A stretch of DNA of 9,660 nucleotides from Desulfovibrio sp. UBA6121 (GCA_002422505.1 DIVX01000055.1:1-9660); one strand, 5' to 3'; numbered from the stretch's first letter, positions 1-6,224 are shown. Numbers and translations are program-made. Notes: generated by a model from the sequence alone, not told the origin.

Positions 1-584
1 CAGTGGCCGGAAATGGGGTAGATGAAGCCGGTGATGACCACGGAGATGATCAGGTAGGCGATGAATTTGGTGCGCTCGGCGATGGCCCCGGAAACGATGG
101 TCGTGGCCGTGGCCGCGAACACGCACTGGAAGAACCAGTAGGTGAAGCCCCACATGCCCTCGTCGTTGGCCGTCGTGTACTCGGAGAGGCCGAAATTGGA
201 GAAGCCGAAGAGCCCGCCCTGGTCGGCGCCCATCATCAGGCCGAAACCGACGAGGAAGAACACGGGACTGCCTGCGGCAAAGTCGAACATGTTTTTCATA
301 AGGATGTTGCCGCTGTTCTTGGCTCGGGTCAGGCCGGTTTCGACCATGGCGAAGCCAGCCTGCATGAACATCACCAGGATTGCGGCGATAAGCGTCCACA
401 TGATGTTGGCGTTGGACTGGGTAAGATATTCTACGGCCTTTTCAGCGGCCGTGGCGACCGTGGCTGCGGCCTCAGGCTGATCCTGGGCCAGGGCAAGCGA
501 AGGCGCCAGGGCTAAACCGAACAGGGCCACCACCTTGAAGGCCCCCTTCAGCCATGTTCCAGTGGACGACGTGACGCGCGACAT
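1..584 (-). CDS. amt: Ammonium transporter Amt, N-terminal 194 residues (3' end outside window)
   Basis: This is the N-terminal part of an Amt/Mep/Rh family channel that carries ammonium across the inner membrane. The reading frame is open to the left edge with no stop. Residues about 13-33 form a cleavable signal-peptide-like segment ending ALALAQ, as in other bacterial Amt proteins. Family motifs are clear: MQAGFAMVETGLTRAKN (residues 74-90), the FQCVFAATATTIVSGAIAER stretch (152-171), and YPISGH at the edge (189-194). Several hydrophobic segments match the first transmembrane helices (about 62-80, 107-119, 150-167, 173-189). The ATG at 584 is fixed by an AAGGAGG ribosome site at 591-597, six bases upstream. 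The gene lies downstream of kdpDE on the same strand but is 509 bases away, with its own sigma-54 promoter, so it is probably a separate nitrogen-regulated unit. A glnB gene often follows amt and may lie beyond the edge. Confidence 0.96.
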   Translation of the reverse strand, partial: MSRVTSSTGTWLKGAFKVVALFGLALAPSLALAQDQPEAAATVATAAEKAVEYLTQSNANIMWTLIAAILVMFMQAGFAMVETGLTRAKNSGNILMKNMFDFAAGSPVFFLVGFGLMMGADQGGLFGFSNFGLSEYTTANDEGMWGFTYWFFQCVFAATATTIVSGAIAERTKFIAYLIISVVITGFIYPISGH

Positions 585-590
585 ACAACT

Positions 591-597
591 CCTCCTT
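591..597 (-). promoter_or_regulatory. Ribosome binding site of amt
   Basis: On the minus strand the sequence reads AAGGAGG, six bases before the ATG at 584. This is a near-perfect Shine-Dalgarno sequence and it decides the start of amt. Confidence 0.85.
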
Positions 598-627
598 GAA
601 AAAAGTACGAATGTTTGCCCGACCCTA

Positions 628-643
628 AGCAATCAGCGGGCCA
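628..643 (-). promoter_or_regulatory. Sigma-54 (-24/-12) promoter of amt
   Basis: The minus strand reads TGGCCCGCTGATTGCT, against the sigma-54 consensus TGGCAC-N5-TTGCW. The invariant GG (642-641) and GC (630-629) are present at exact spacing; one base of the -24 box differs (C for A). Transcription would start near 617, leaving a leader of about 33 bases with a strong ribosome site. Sigma-54 control fits an ammonium transporter, which is normally activated under nitrogen limitation by an NtrC-type enhancer-binding protein. No classical NtrC palindrome was seen upstream. Confidence 0.72.
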
Positions 644-707
644 ACATGGCATCATGCCGTATTTATAGCGTGTTTTCCAGATTGGCCGCCGATGGCGGCG
701 AGCGAAT

Positions 708-737
708 TGTAAACAAATGTAAAGAAATGTAAAAATA
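708..737 (-). promoter_or_regulatory. Three direct repeats of TTTACA at 10-bp spacing upstream of amt
   Basis: The plus strand carries TGTAAA at 708-713, 718-723 and 728-733, within decamers TGTAAACAAA, TGTAAAGAAA and TGTAAAAATA. In the direction of amt transcription these read TTTACA three times, one helical turn apart. They lie about 91-120 bases upstream of the predicted sigma-54 start, a usual place for an enhancer. The hexamer equals the half-site of the KdpE operator as I recall it from E. coli, but the spacing is 4 rather than 5 bases. The site could instead bind a sigma-54 activator. The repeat is observed; the regulator is inferred. Confidence 0.5.
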
Positions 738-884
738 ATAACAATCGTGTCGTTAATTATTGGGCAAAAATGCCATGCTTGGAGAATTGGCGAATGCAGA
801 TTCTCGCAGCCCGGCGTGGCATTGCGGTTGGTCGCCCGTGCTCATGGGCGCGAAACATCCGGCCATTGGCATGTAAGCTGGAAG

Positions 885-913
885 TAAAAAACTCGGTCGT
901 GCCGCTTCGACCG
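885..913 (-). terminator. Probable intrinsic terminator of kdpDE
   Basis: On the minus strand a 6-bp perfect stem CGGTCG/CGACCG (908-913 with 894-899, loop of 8) is followed by AG and a run of six T (886-891). A second GC hairpin, CCGCCC-AGAC-GGGCGG (911-926), overlaps the first by three bases, so the two would compete. It lies about 180 bases after the kdpE stop and before the amt promoter, in the right place to separate the two units. Confidence 0.55.
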
Positions 914-946
914 CCCGTCTGGGCGGGTGGCAGTTCCTGGGGTTTC

Positions 947-1006
947 GGTGGCGATGCGGCCCGGAAGGCGGCAGGTGCGTTCGGGGCGCGCTCTGGTGGC
1001 GATGCG
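947..1006. repeat. 12-bp direct repeat GGTGGCGATGCG, two copies
   Basis: GGTGGCGATGCG occurs exactly at 947-958 and again at 995-1006, start to start 48 bases. It is in GC-rich noncoding DNA just past the end of kdpE. No function is apparent, and chance is possible in such GC-rich sequence. Confidence 0.4.
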
Positions 1007-1093
1007 CTTTGCGGGGCACAGGGCGGAGAGCGTCCGGGACCGGCTCGGGGTGCGGTTAGCGGGCGTGCGGCGCCGGGGCGCTGTGGCGCGTCC

Positions 1094-1789
1094 CTAGCTT
1101 ATCAGACGGTATCCGACGCCCGTCTCCGTCAGCAGATAGCACGGCGTCGCAGGATTCGGCTCGATCTTGTTGCGCAACTGGCGAACGTAGATGCGGGAGT
1201 AATGGAGCTGGTCCTCGCGGTCGCTGTCCCAGACGGCTTTCAGAATCTGGCGGTGGGTGACGACCTTGCCTGCGTTGTGCACAAGGTAGGACAACAGCTT
1301 GAACTCAATCTTCGTGAGGCGGACCTCGTGGTCGTTGAGGCTCACGTGGCGCTTCGCCAAGTCCACGAACAGCCCTTCCGTGCGGAACACCGCCTGCAGT
1401 TCATCCTGTGACCGCGTGGCGCAGTGGCGCAGGCAAACACGCATCCGCGCCGCCAGTTCGGCTACGCCGAAGGGCTTGGTGAGGTAGTCGTCCGCGCCGG
1501 CGTCCAGGGCGTCCACCTTGTCCTGCTCCTTGCCACGGGCCGAGATCACGATGATCGGCGTTGTGGCCCAGACACGCAGGCGTCGGATCACCTCCACTCC
1601 GTCCATGCCGGGCAGGCCGAGATCCAGGAGCAGGAGCGCGGGATGATGCTCCACCGCCAGCGCCAGCCCTTCCTCGCCGTCCTCGGCCTCGATGAGCTGG
1701 AAGCCGCGCCGCTCCAGAAAGGCGCGCAAAAAGCTTCGGATGGGTTTCTCGTCCTCAATGACCAGCACCAGTGGGGCCGTATCGCTCAC
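1094..1789 (-). CDS. kdpE: KdpE-type response regulator, OmpR/PhoB family
   Basis: This is a cytoplasmic transcription regulator of 231 residues, the usual KdpE length. The receiver domain (about 5-118) has the acidic pair E12-D13, phospho-acceptor D56 in LLLLDLGLPGMDG, S83 in the switch position and K105 in LTKPF. A winged-helix DNA-binding domain of the OmpR type covers about 132-231, with the recognition helix around HYSRIYVRQLRNKIEP and a final wing GVGYRL. I chose the GTG at 1789, because its GTGA overlaps the kdpD stop and a GAGGAGG site lies a few bases upstream. A longer GTG/ATG start at 1831 would put non-conserved residues before the first beta strand. It should be phosphorylated by the adjoining kinase. 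Targets in E. coli are kdpFABC; here no pump genes are in view, and TTTACA repeats near amt and kdpD are candidate sites. Confidence 0.92.
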   Translation of the reverse strand: MSDTAPLVLVIEDEKPIRSFLRAFLERRGFQLIEAEDGEEGLALAVEHHPALLLLDLGLPGMDGVEVIRRLRVWATTPIIVISARGKEQDKVDALDAGADDYLTKPFGVAELAARMRVCLRHCATRSQDELQAVFRTEGLFVDLAKRHVSLNDHEVRLTKIEFKLLSYLVHNAGKVVTHRQILKAVWDSDREDQLHYSRIYVRQLRNKIEPNPATPCYLLTETGVGYRLIS

Positions 1790-3378
1790 GAAACCTCCTC
1801 GGCGCAGTCCGCGCCGTCCATCGGCAGGCAAGGCTCCCTGGGCGGCGCAGGCAGCCGGACCCGGATGACCGCTCCGCCTCCCTCACGATTTTCCGCCCGA
1901 ATGTCGCCCCCATGCACCTGGGCAATGGCGCGGCAAATCGCCAAGCCAAGGCCATACCCTTTGCGCACTCCCGCATGACCGGAGGACGCGCCGCCTTGAT
2001 AGAACAGGTTGAACGCCTTTTCCAGCTCCGCATCGTCCAGGCCGGGCCCTCTGTCCGCAACCTCGACTTGGACATCGGGCCCAATGCGCCGGGCGGCGAT
2101 CCGCACCGGCGACTCTGGAGGCGTATATTTGATGATGTTCTCGAAAAGATTAAGAAAAAGCTGTTCCATGAGCGCGCCGTCCATCCGCAGGAGCGGCAAG
2201 TCTGGCGGAATGTCCACCGCCACCGTTCTGCCTGCAAGGCCTTTGCGGATGAGTGAGAGCGCTACGCCCACGGGCTCGTCGACGGGCTGGAGCTGGAAAT
2301 CCGGTTTGAGCGTGCCGGACTGCAGCTTGGTCATCCGCAGAAGGTTGCCCAGCAGCCTGGAAAGACGCGTCGCCCTGTCATGGATGTTCTCCGCCAGCTC
2401 CTTGCGTTCTTGCGGGGCCATTTCCTCGCCCACGGCCGTCAAGCTCTCTGCGGAACCGATGATGACGGCCAGCGGGGTCTGGAGATCGTGCGTCACCGAG
2501 GAAAGCAGGGAGGTTTTGAGGCGCTCCGTTTCGATTTCCATTTGCGCGCGCACCCGTTCGCTTTCCAGGCGCTCCACCTCGAGCATCAGGCCCACCTGCC
2601 GCGCCAGCGTCTCAATCATGTGCCGGTGCTCGGCGGGAAAGCCGGAGGCGTCTTTGGGCGGGCGCACGCCAAGCACTCCCAGGGTGCCGCCCAAGCCGGA
2701 CATTGGGACATAGAGCGCCGCGCTCTCCGGCATGTTCCGCGTTCCCTGCCCGGCGGGTTGGCCGTTGGCCAGCACCCAGCGCAGAGCCGTCTCGGCGTCG
2801 GCCAGATCGCGGAACGCTTCTGCGTCTCCCGCCCGGCTCAGCACCTGCCCTGCATCGTCCAACAAAAAGGCGGCGGCGGGAAAGCCGAAAAGCCGCGTGA
2901 TTTGCGCTGTGGCGATGCCGAGAAGCCTGCCTGCGCCGCGCGCAGCGGCCAGCTCGCTGGTGAGCTCCAGCATGAGCTTGGTCTGGGCCTCGCGGGCGCT
3001 GGCGTTTCTTGCCTGCGTGCGGAAGTGCTCGGTGAGTCGGCTGACGACGATGACGACCACGAACATCATCGCCATGGTGAACAGGTGCTCCTCTTCCTCC
3101 ATCCAGATGCCGAACCTCGGCGGGACGAAGAAATAGTCGAACGCCAGAACGCTGAGCAGGCAGGCGAGCAAGGCCGACGGCAGGCTGCAGAAGCTCGCTA
3201 TGCTGACGGTGCCGAGGACGTACACCATGGTGAAATTGACAAGATCGAGATGGGGCGAAACGGCAAGGCAAACGGCTGTGCACGCCGCCACGATGAGCAC
3301 ATTGCCCCCGTAGCGGAGCAGCAGCGTTTTTCGGCGGGCCTTGCCTGGGGCGCTGTTTTCTGGGCCTGTCCTGAACAT
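1786..3378 (-). CDS. kdpD: Short KdpD-type sensor histidine kinase (DUF4118, GAF-like, HisKA, HATPase)
   Basis: This is an inner-membrane sensor kinase of 530 residues. Four hydrophobic segments (about 24-41, 48-62, 66-84, 99-114) form the KdpD membrane domain, including FDYFFVPPRF. A GAF-like region follows (about 135-268). Then come the H box with H297 in SSVTHDLQTPL, the N box around 410-419 (NLFENIIKYT), G1 DRGPGL (442-447) and G2 GYGLGL (474-479). All key kinase residues are present. E. coli KdpD is about 890 residues. What is missing here is the N-terminal KdpD and USP domains, which carry nucleotide-binding and cytoplasmic sensing functions. The start at 3378 leaves only about 22 residues before the first helix, and no strong ribosome site is visible (GCGGGGC at best). 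The gene overlaps kdpE by 4 bases. The upstream DNA does not encode the missing domain, so the short form seems original rather than split nearby. Confidence 0.9.
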   Translation of the reverse strand: MFRTGPENSAPGKARRKTLLLRYGGNVLIVAACTAVCLAVSPHLDLVNFTMVYVLGTVSIASFCSLPSALLACLLSVLAFDYFFVPPRFGIWMEEEEHLFTMAMMFVVVIVVSRLTEHFRTQARNASAREAQTKLMLELTSELAAARGAGRLLGIATAQITRLFGFPAAAFLLDDAGQVLSRAGDAEAFRDLADAETALRWVLANGQPAGQGTRNMPESAALYVPMSGLGGTLGVLGVRPPKDASGFPAEHRHMIETLARQVGLMLEVERLESERVRAQMEIETERLKTSLLSSVTHDLQTPLAVIIGSAESLTAVGEEMAPQERKELAENIHDRATRLSRLLGNLLRMTKLQSGTLKPDFQLQPVDEPVGVALSLIRKGLAGRTVAVDIPPDLPLLRMDGALMEQLFLNLFENIIKYTPPESPVRIAARRIGPDVQVEVADRGPGLDDAELEKAFNLFYQGGASSGHAGVRKGYGLGLAICRAIAQVHGGDIRAENREGGGAVIRVRLPAPPREPCLPMDGADCAEEVS

Positions 3379-3531
3379 CGTGTGCCCCGCTGTGTTTCCC
3401 TGGCGCGCCTGTTGCTTGCCGCCGTTGTTGCTGGTTCCCGGCCACGTTCAGCTGATGCGAATGCGTTGCCTTTGTGGACGAACCGTTCGCGCCAGAACGG
3501 CAGGCGTTTTTTCTGGAGACTGGCCTATGCG

Positions 3532-3645
3532 CTATTGCGGTAATGCACCGGTCCTTGCCGAAAATGACAAAAATGGGATCACAGCCATGCCGGTTGGCGC
3601 GAATTGGCGAACAATGCGGGGCAGCGTCTCCCGCAAGAGAGGCAT
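3532..3645 (-). CDS. Possible 37-aa leader peptide upstream of kdpD
   Basis: A minus-strand frame starts with ATG at 3645 and stops with TAG at 3532-3534. It begins MPLLRETLPRIVRQF and includes a short hydrophobic stretch (MAVIPFLSF). A purine-rich AGGGAAAGG lies just before the ATG. The frame can be extended to a GTG at 3702 (56 residues) without a ribosome site. It would sit inside the kdpD transcript if the promoter at 3760-3765 is right. Third codon positions are not as GC-rich as in the neighbours, which speaks against it. It is a guess only. Confidence 0.18.
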   Translation of the reverse strand: MPLLRETLPRIVRQFAPTGMAVIPFLSFSARTGALPQ

Positions 3646-3726
3646 GCCCTTTCCCTGGCTCAAAAAGTACTGAAAATCTGCGCCGTTGGCCAGCCTGCAC
3701 ACCCGGCGAAATGCATAACAGGATCA

Positions 3727-3751
3727 TTACATTCGTAAAAATTACAGGTAA
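3727..3751. promoter_or_regulatory. Tandem TTAC/GTAA palindromes at the putative kdpD start site
   Basis: TTAC-ATTC-GTAA (3727-3738) is followed three bases later by TTAC-AG-GTAA (3742-3751). Both are perfect inverted repeats of four bases per arm. They fall just downstream of the predicted -10 box for kdpD, across the likely transcription start, where a repressor or autoregulator could act. The pattern is seen; the protein is unknown. Confidence 0.35.
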
Positions 3752-3759
3752 GCCTCGGA

Positions 3760-3765
3760 ATTATA
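3760..3765 (-). promoter_or_regulatory. Candidate -10 box (TATAAT) for the kdpDE operon
   Basis: The minus strand has an exact TATAAT in the AT-rich stretch upstream of kdpD. No good -35 hexamer is found 16-18 bases upstream (ACTATC at 17), which would fit an activator-dependent promoter. The leader to kdpD would be about 375 bases, which is long, so another promoter nearer the gene is possible. Confidence 0.35.
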
Positions 3766-3834
3766 AATAATCATAAAAATTGGATAGTAAGGAAATGTTT
3801 TGATTTTGTCGGCGATCATTGCGTTGATAAAATT

Positions 3835-3851
3835 TTTACAACTTTTTTACA
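3835..3851 (+). promoter_or_regulatory. TTTACA-N5-TTTACA pair, KdpE-operator-like
   Basis: TTTACA occurs at 3835-3840 and 3846-3851 on the plus strand, 11 bases start to start. The E. coli kdpFABC operator, from memory, has two such hexamers (TTTATA and TTTACA) with the same 5-base gap. The site is about 82-98 bases upstream of the predicted kdpD start and so could serve autoregulation. It could also serve a plus-strand transcript. It lies in a T-rich run, which raises the chance of a coincidental match. Confidence 0.45.
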
Positions 3852-3968
3852 TTGCTGAACACCGGGCGCGCCTGCAGTGTCTGCCATTTTGAAATTTGTT
3901 CTTGCTGTTCAACGTGTTACAGCTATGGCCCGACTTTTGCCTCTCCCCGAAACGTGCAGGCGTTTCTC

Positions 3969-4006
3969 AATAATATCAAAAGAGACGCGGCGCCACAATG
4001 CGCCGC
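3969..4006 (-). terminator. Terminator-like hairpin pointing left
   Basis: On the minus strand a perfect 7-bp stem GCGGCGC/GCGCCGC (4000-4006 with 3987-3993) with loop ATTGTG is followed by GTCTCTTTTGATATTATT. The U-run is interrupted and starts a few bases after the stem, so this is weaker than a textbook terminator. In the opposite direction, GAGAC/GTCTC arms can enclose the same hairpin as part of a larger fold. Confidence 0.35.
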
Positions 4007-4290
4007 TGCGGTGGGAACAATGGCGTAGGCCCGTCTCTGGAAAGCGCAAGGCGAGGTTCTGCACCGGAGCCCAGGCTTCGCGCCGGAAGCGCACCCCGCC
4101 GCGCCTGCGGCCGCACCTCCGTTGGCAGGCTTTGGCCGGAAGCGCCGCTGCGGCAGTCCAGACGCGCGGCAGCGGCTACGCGCACGGCCATAGCGGTTGC
4201 GGGAGGGACGATGATTTCGGGGCCGACAAATCTCCCCCAGGCGTTTGGCACGCGGAAGTAGTGCCCCGCTCGCCAGGTTCCTGTGGGTTC

Positions 4291-4334
4291 GAGCCCTCGC
4301 CGACACAGCTGCCCGGCGAGGGCTCTTCTTTGTT
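4291..4334 (+). terminator. Intrinsic terminator with 12-bp perfect stem
   Basis: The arms GAGCCCTCGCCG (4291-4302) and CGGCGAGGGCTC (4314-4325) are perfectly complementary. The loop is 11 bases, and the tail TTCTTTGTT (4326-4334) is U-rich on the plus strand only. This is one of the strongest hairpins in the window, yet no plus-strand gene is seen before it, so it implies an unrecognised transcript from the left. Confidence 0.6.
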
Positions 4335-4576
4335 CAGAGAGGGGCTGCGAACCTTGGCCCGAGCGAGGGGCCGGGCGTTCTGCCAATGTGCCGCCTGCCG
4401 GAAAGCGGAACGATCACGGGGCAGCGTTGTAGGGGAAAGCACGACGGCAAAGGTCGTCAAAAGACGTTTCCCTGTGGCGCGGTCAGCAGGTCGTCATGAT
4501 TCCAGGCAACCGCCGCCCTGACACTGCAAGAGTTTCCAGGCGGCCGCTTTCTGCCCGCAGCCGTTGCGTGGCGCTG

Positions 4577-4631
4577 GCCCCGGCGCCGTTTGCGGTGTTG
4601 TTGCCCTCTTGGCCGGGGCACGGGCGGCGCC
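4577..4631. repeat. Nested inverted repeats just after the 526-aa gene
   Basis: GCCCCGGC (4577-4584) can pair with GCCGGGGC (4612-4619). Alternatively GGCGCCG (4582-4588) can pair with CGGCGCC (4625-4631). The two folds exclude each other. They begin 12 bases past the stop of the minus-strand gene. There is no U-run, so this is at best a factor-dependent end or an RNA-stabilising structure. Confidence 0.25.
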
Positions 4632-4643
4632 CCCGAAGTGGCG

Positions 4644-6224
4644 TCAGCCTTCCCTGGGGGCTTCCGCCGCGCCGGGCACGGGCGCTGGCGCGGGCTGAAT
4701 GGCCCCGAACTTGAGCAGCAGTTCCGAGAGCTTGGCCTTGACGTTCTGGGTGGTGCGGGCCACCTGGGCCAGGTCGATGGCCACCAGGAAGTCGCGCCTG
4801 TAGGGGGCCTTGTCCCACAGGGTGCGCACCTGGGCCTGTAGGGGCTCCTCCAGTTGCAGCACGCCCATGAGCGAGGCGAGTTGTTGCGGCGTGCGGGTTT
4901 TGAACAGCAGCATGTCGGGCCGGGTGGGGTCCGTCATCCAGATTTGGCTTTTGCGGATGCGCGACAGGCCGCGCGCGGCCAGGGCGTCTACGGCGGCCAG
5001 CGGGGCGCGGCGCAGGGCGGCGGTCTTGATGGTGACCTTGGCGCCTTCATCGCGCGCCTTCTCGCGCAGCAGACCCACAAAGGCGCTTTCCAGCAGGAAG
5101 AACAGCACGCGCTCCAGGGAATCGATGGACAAGCCCTGGGCCAGGGCCCGCACGGAGTCCAACTCGTCGGAGCGCAGGGTGCCCAAGGCGTCGAGGAACT
5201 GCTCGCGCGATCTGCTGAGCACGAGCATGGCGCCCAGCGCCAGGGCCGCAGCCTGCTCCATGAGGAAGGGCAGAGCGTGCTTCTCCTGGGGTTCCTGCCC
5301 GCTGGCGCGGGCCTGCATGGCGCGGTGGAGGCTGTCGGCGACGGGGTCCATGCAGACGATGAGCGCGGCGCTTTCCAGGTGCTCCAAAAGCATGTCGCCG
5401 GGGAGAAAGCCCAAGCCCTTGAGCAGGCAGGCCTGCACCACCTTGCGCACGGCGAGGCGGCTTGAGCTTTCGTCGCTGGCCTGGGCAAAGCCGGTCTGCA
5501 CGCGGGTTTGCTCTATGCTGCCGGGGCTGTCGTGCAGGGTGGCCAGAACGTCGTCGAACAGGTAGCGCACCACCACGGTCTGGCCGTCTTTGGAGAGGTG
5601 AAGCTTGCCTCCGCGGGTGAGGTGGTCGTAGCCTTCGGCCACGTGCTGGGCGATGAAGCGCTCCACGAACTCGCTCCAGAAGCCCTTGTCGAACTCGTTG
5701 TTCTTGAGGATATCCGCAAACTGGGACAGGCCCGGCGCGCCGAAGTGGCGCATGATGAGCTCCTCGAAATTATCGGTGGTGAGGCACATGGCGTAGACCA
5801 TGCCCTGCACGCTTTTGACCAGCAGCGACTCGGTGTTGCGCAAAAGCGCCGTGGTTTGCTCGGCTGCGGCCTGGTCCGAGGCGGCCAGCTCCTTGTCCAG
5901 GCGGTTCAGCAGCACGGGGAAGTTGCTGGCCAGCTTGCGCAACACAGTGTCGGCCGGGTGGTCTGTGCGGCGGCACAAGAGCGAGACGATGCTTTGCTGC
6001 TGCTTGGGCAGCATGGGATACTCGCTGATGCCGCCGCTGTTGACCTCGATGAAGCTGAGCAGCAACTCGCGCTCCAGCACCTCGCGCAGGGCGCTTTTGG
6101 CCTTCAGGGGGCGCAGGGTGGCCAGGTAGGCCTCCTGGCGCGCGGGCCACTGGGGGCGGGCGTCGTCAAGGGGAGGCCGCTGCTGGCCTGGCGGGGGGGC
6201 TTGCGCTGGGGCGGTTTCTTCCAC
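4644..6224 (-). CDS. Hypothetical protein, 526 aa, unknown family
   Basis: I do not recognise this protein. It is a soluble, largely helical protein with no signal peptide or membrane segment. Residues 1-30 are Pro/Gln-rich and probably disordered. A leucine-rich helical body starts at about 35 (LKAKSALREVLERELLL), continues through a conserved-looking region NSGGISEYPMLPKQQQ (62-77), and contains a stretch with Phe/Asp/Glu motifs (FEELIMRHFGAPGLSQF, 153-169; NNEFDKGFWSEFVERFI, 175-191). The end (508-526) is an Ala/Pro-rich tail. The start is GTG at 6224, supported by AGGAG six bases upstream. GC-rich third positions and continuous frame support it as a real gene. It is divergent from the small-cysteine-protein genes and is followed by noncoding DNA, so it appears to be transcribed alone. 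The composition suggests a scaffold or regulatory protein, but there is no direct evidence for a function. Confidence 0.85.
   Translation of the reverse strand: MEETAPAQAPPPGQQRPPLDDARPQWPARQEAYLATLRPLKAKSALREVLERELLLSFIEVNSGGISEYPMLPKQQQSIVSLLCRRTDHPADTVLRKLASNFPVLLNRLDKELAASDQAAAEQTTALLRNTESLLVKSVQGMVYAMCLTTDNFEELIMRHFGAPGLSQFADILKNNEFDKGFWSEFVERFIAQHVAEGYDHLTRGGKLHLSKDGQTVVVRYLFDDVLATLHDSPGSIEQTRVQTGFAQASDESSSRLAVRKVVQACLLKGLGFLPGDMLLEHLESAALIVCMDPVADSLHRAMQARASGQEPQEKHALPFLMEQAAALALGAMLVLSRSREQFLDALGTLRSDELDSVRALAQGLSIDSLERVLFFLLESAFVGLLREKARDEGAKVTIKTAALRRAPLAAVDALAARGLSRIRKSQIWMTDPTRPDMLLFKTRTPQQLASLMGVLQLEEPLQAQVRTLWDKAPYRRDFLVAIDLAQVARTTQNVKAKLSELLLKFGAIQPAPAPVPGAAEAPREG

Larger units (their letters stand above)
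585..1093. other. Intergenic region between kdpE and amt (509 bp)
   Basis: No convincing gene is seen; possible frames here look like shadows. From the amt side it holds the amt ribosome site, the sigma-54 promoter, a short GGCAT-C-ATGCC palindrome (648-658), an 8-bp inverted repeat (CATGGCAT at 645-652 with ATGCCATG at 770-777) and the three TTTACA repeats (708-737). A terminator-like hairpin (885-913) and a 12-bp direct repeat (947-1006) lie nearer kdpE. The part at about 700-770 is clearly AT-rich, and the part at 900-1090 is GC-rich. Confidence 0.7.
3870..4334 (+). ncRNA. Possible structured RNA ending at a strong terminator (class unknown)
   Basis: Plus-strand hairpins follow one another: GCGGCGC/GCGCCGC (3987-4006), enclosed by GAGAC/GTCTC; a stem-loop at 4240-4274 with inner GGCAC/GTGCC and loop GCGGAAGTA; CAGG-TT-CCTG (4274-4283); and the 12-bp terminator stem. 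The AT-rich region before it could hold a promoter. I looked for RNase P, tmRNA, SRP RNA, 6S and tRNA signatures and found none that convinced me. The start is arbitrary. An untranslated region or a decayed gene is equally possible. Confidence 0.2.
3379..4643. other. 1.26-kb region without a confident protein gene
   Basis: Next to kdpD (3379-3700) is a probable leader with only a weak small reading frame. At 3700-3870 the DNA is strikingly AT-rich and has a TATAAT box, TTAC/GTAA palindromes and a TTTACA pair. From 3880 to 4640 it is GC-rich with several strong hairpins, including two terminator-like ones that point outward. Longer frames on both strands here are rich in Arg, Ala, Pro and Gly, have no recognisable motifs and run across the hairpins, so I read them as noncoding. 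A structured RNA or a degraded gene could be present. Confidence 0.6.

Noticed and set aside
1790..1831. Earlier start for kdpE at 1831
   Set aside because: The GTG at 1789 has a strong ribosome site, overlaps the kdpD stop, and gives the usual KdpE length.
2380..3727. Long frames opposite or overlapping kdpD (2380-3543 plus, 2612-3727 minus)
   Set aside because: Shadows of kdpD, whose kinase motifs are complete in its own frame.
4270..4310. TTCGAGCC resembling a tRNA T-loop
   Set aside because: Only three pairs form in a T-arm here, and no acceptor, D or anticodon arms can be drawn around it. The sequence is instead part of the terminator arm.
3976..4386. 136-aa minus-strand frame with a protein-like stretch (HYFRVPNAWGRFVGPEI)
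   Set aside because: TTG start with no ribosome site, low-complexity ends, and passes through two hairpins. It stops inside the left-pointing terminator-like element. It is kept in mind but not supported.
3877..4521. 214-aa plus-strand frame starting with GTG
   Set aside because: Arg/Ala/Pro-rich with no motif, no ribosome site, and it runs through the strong terminator hairpin at 4291-4334.
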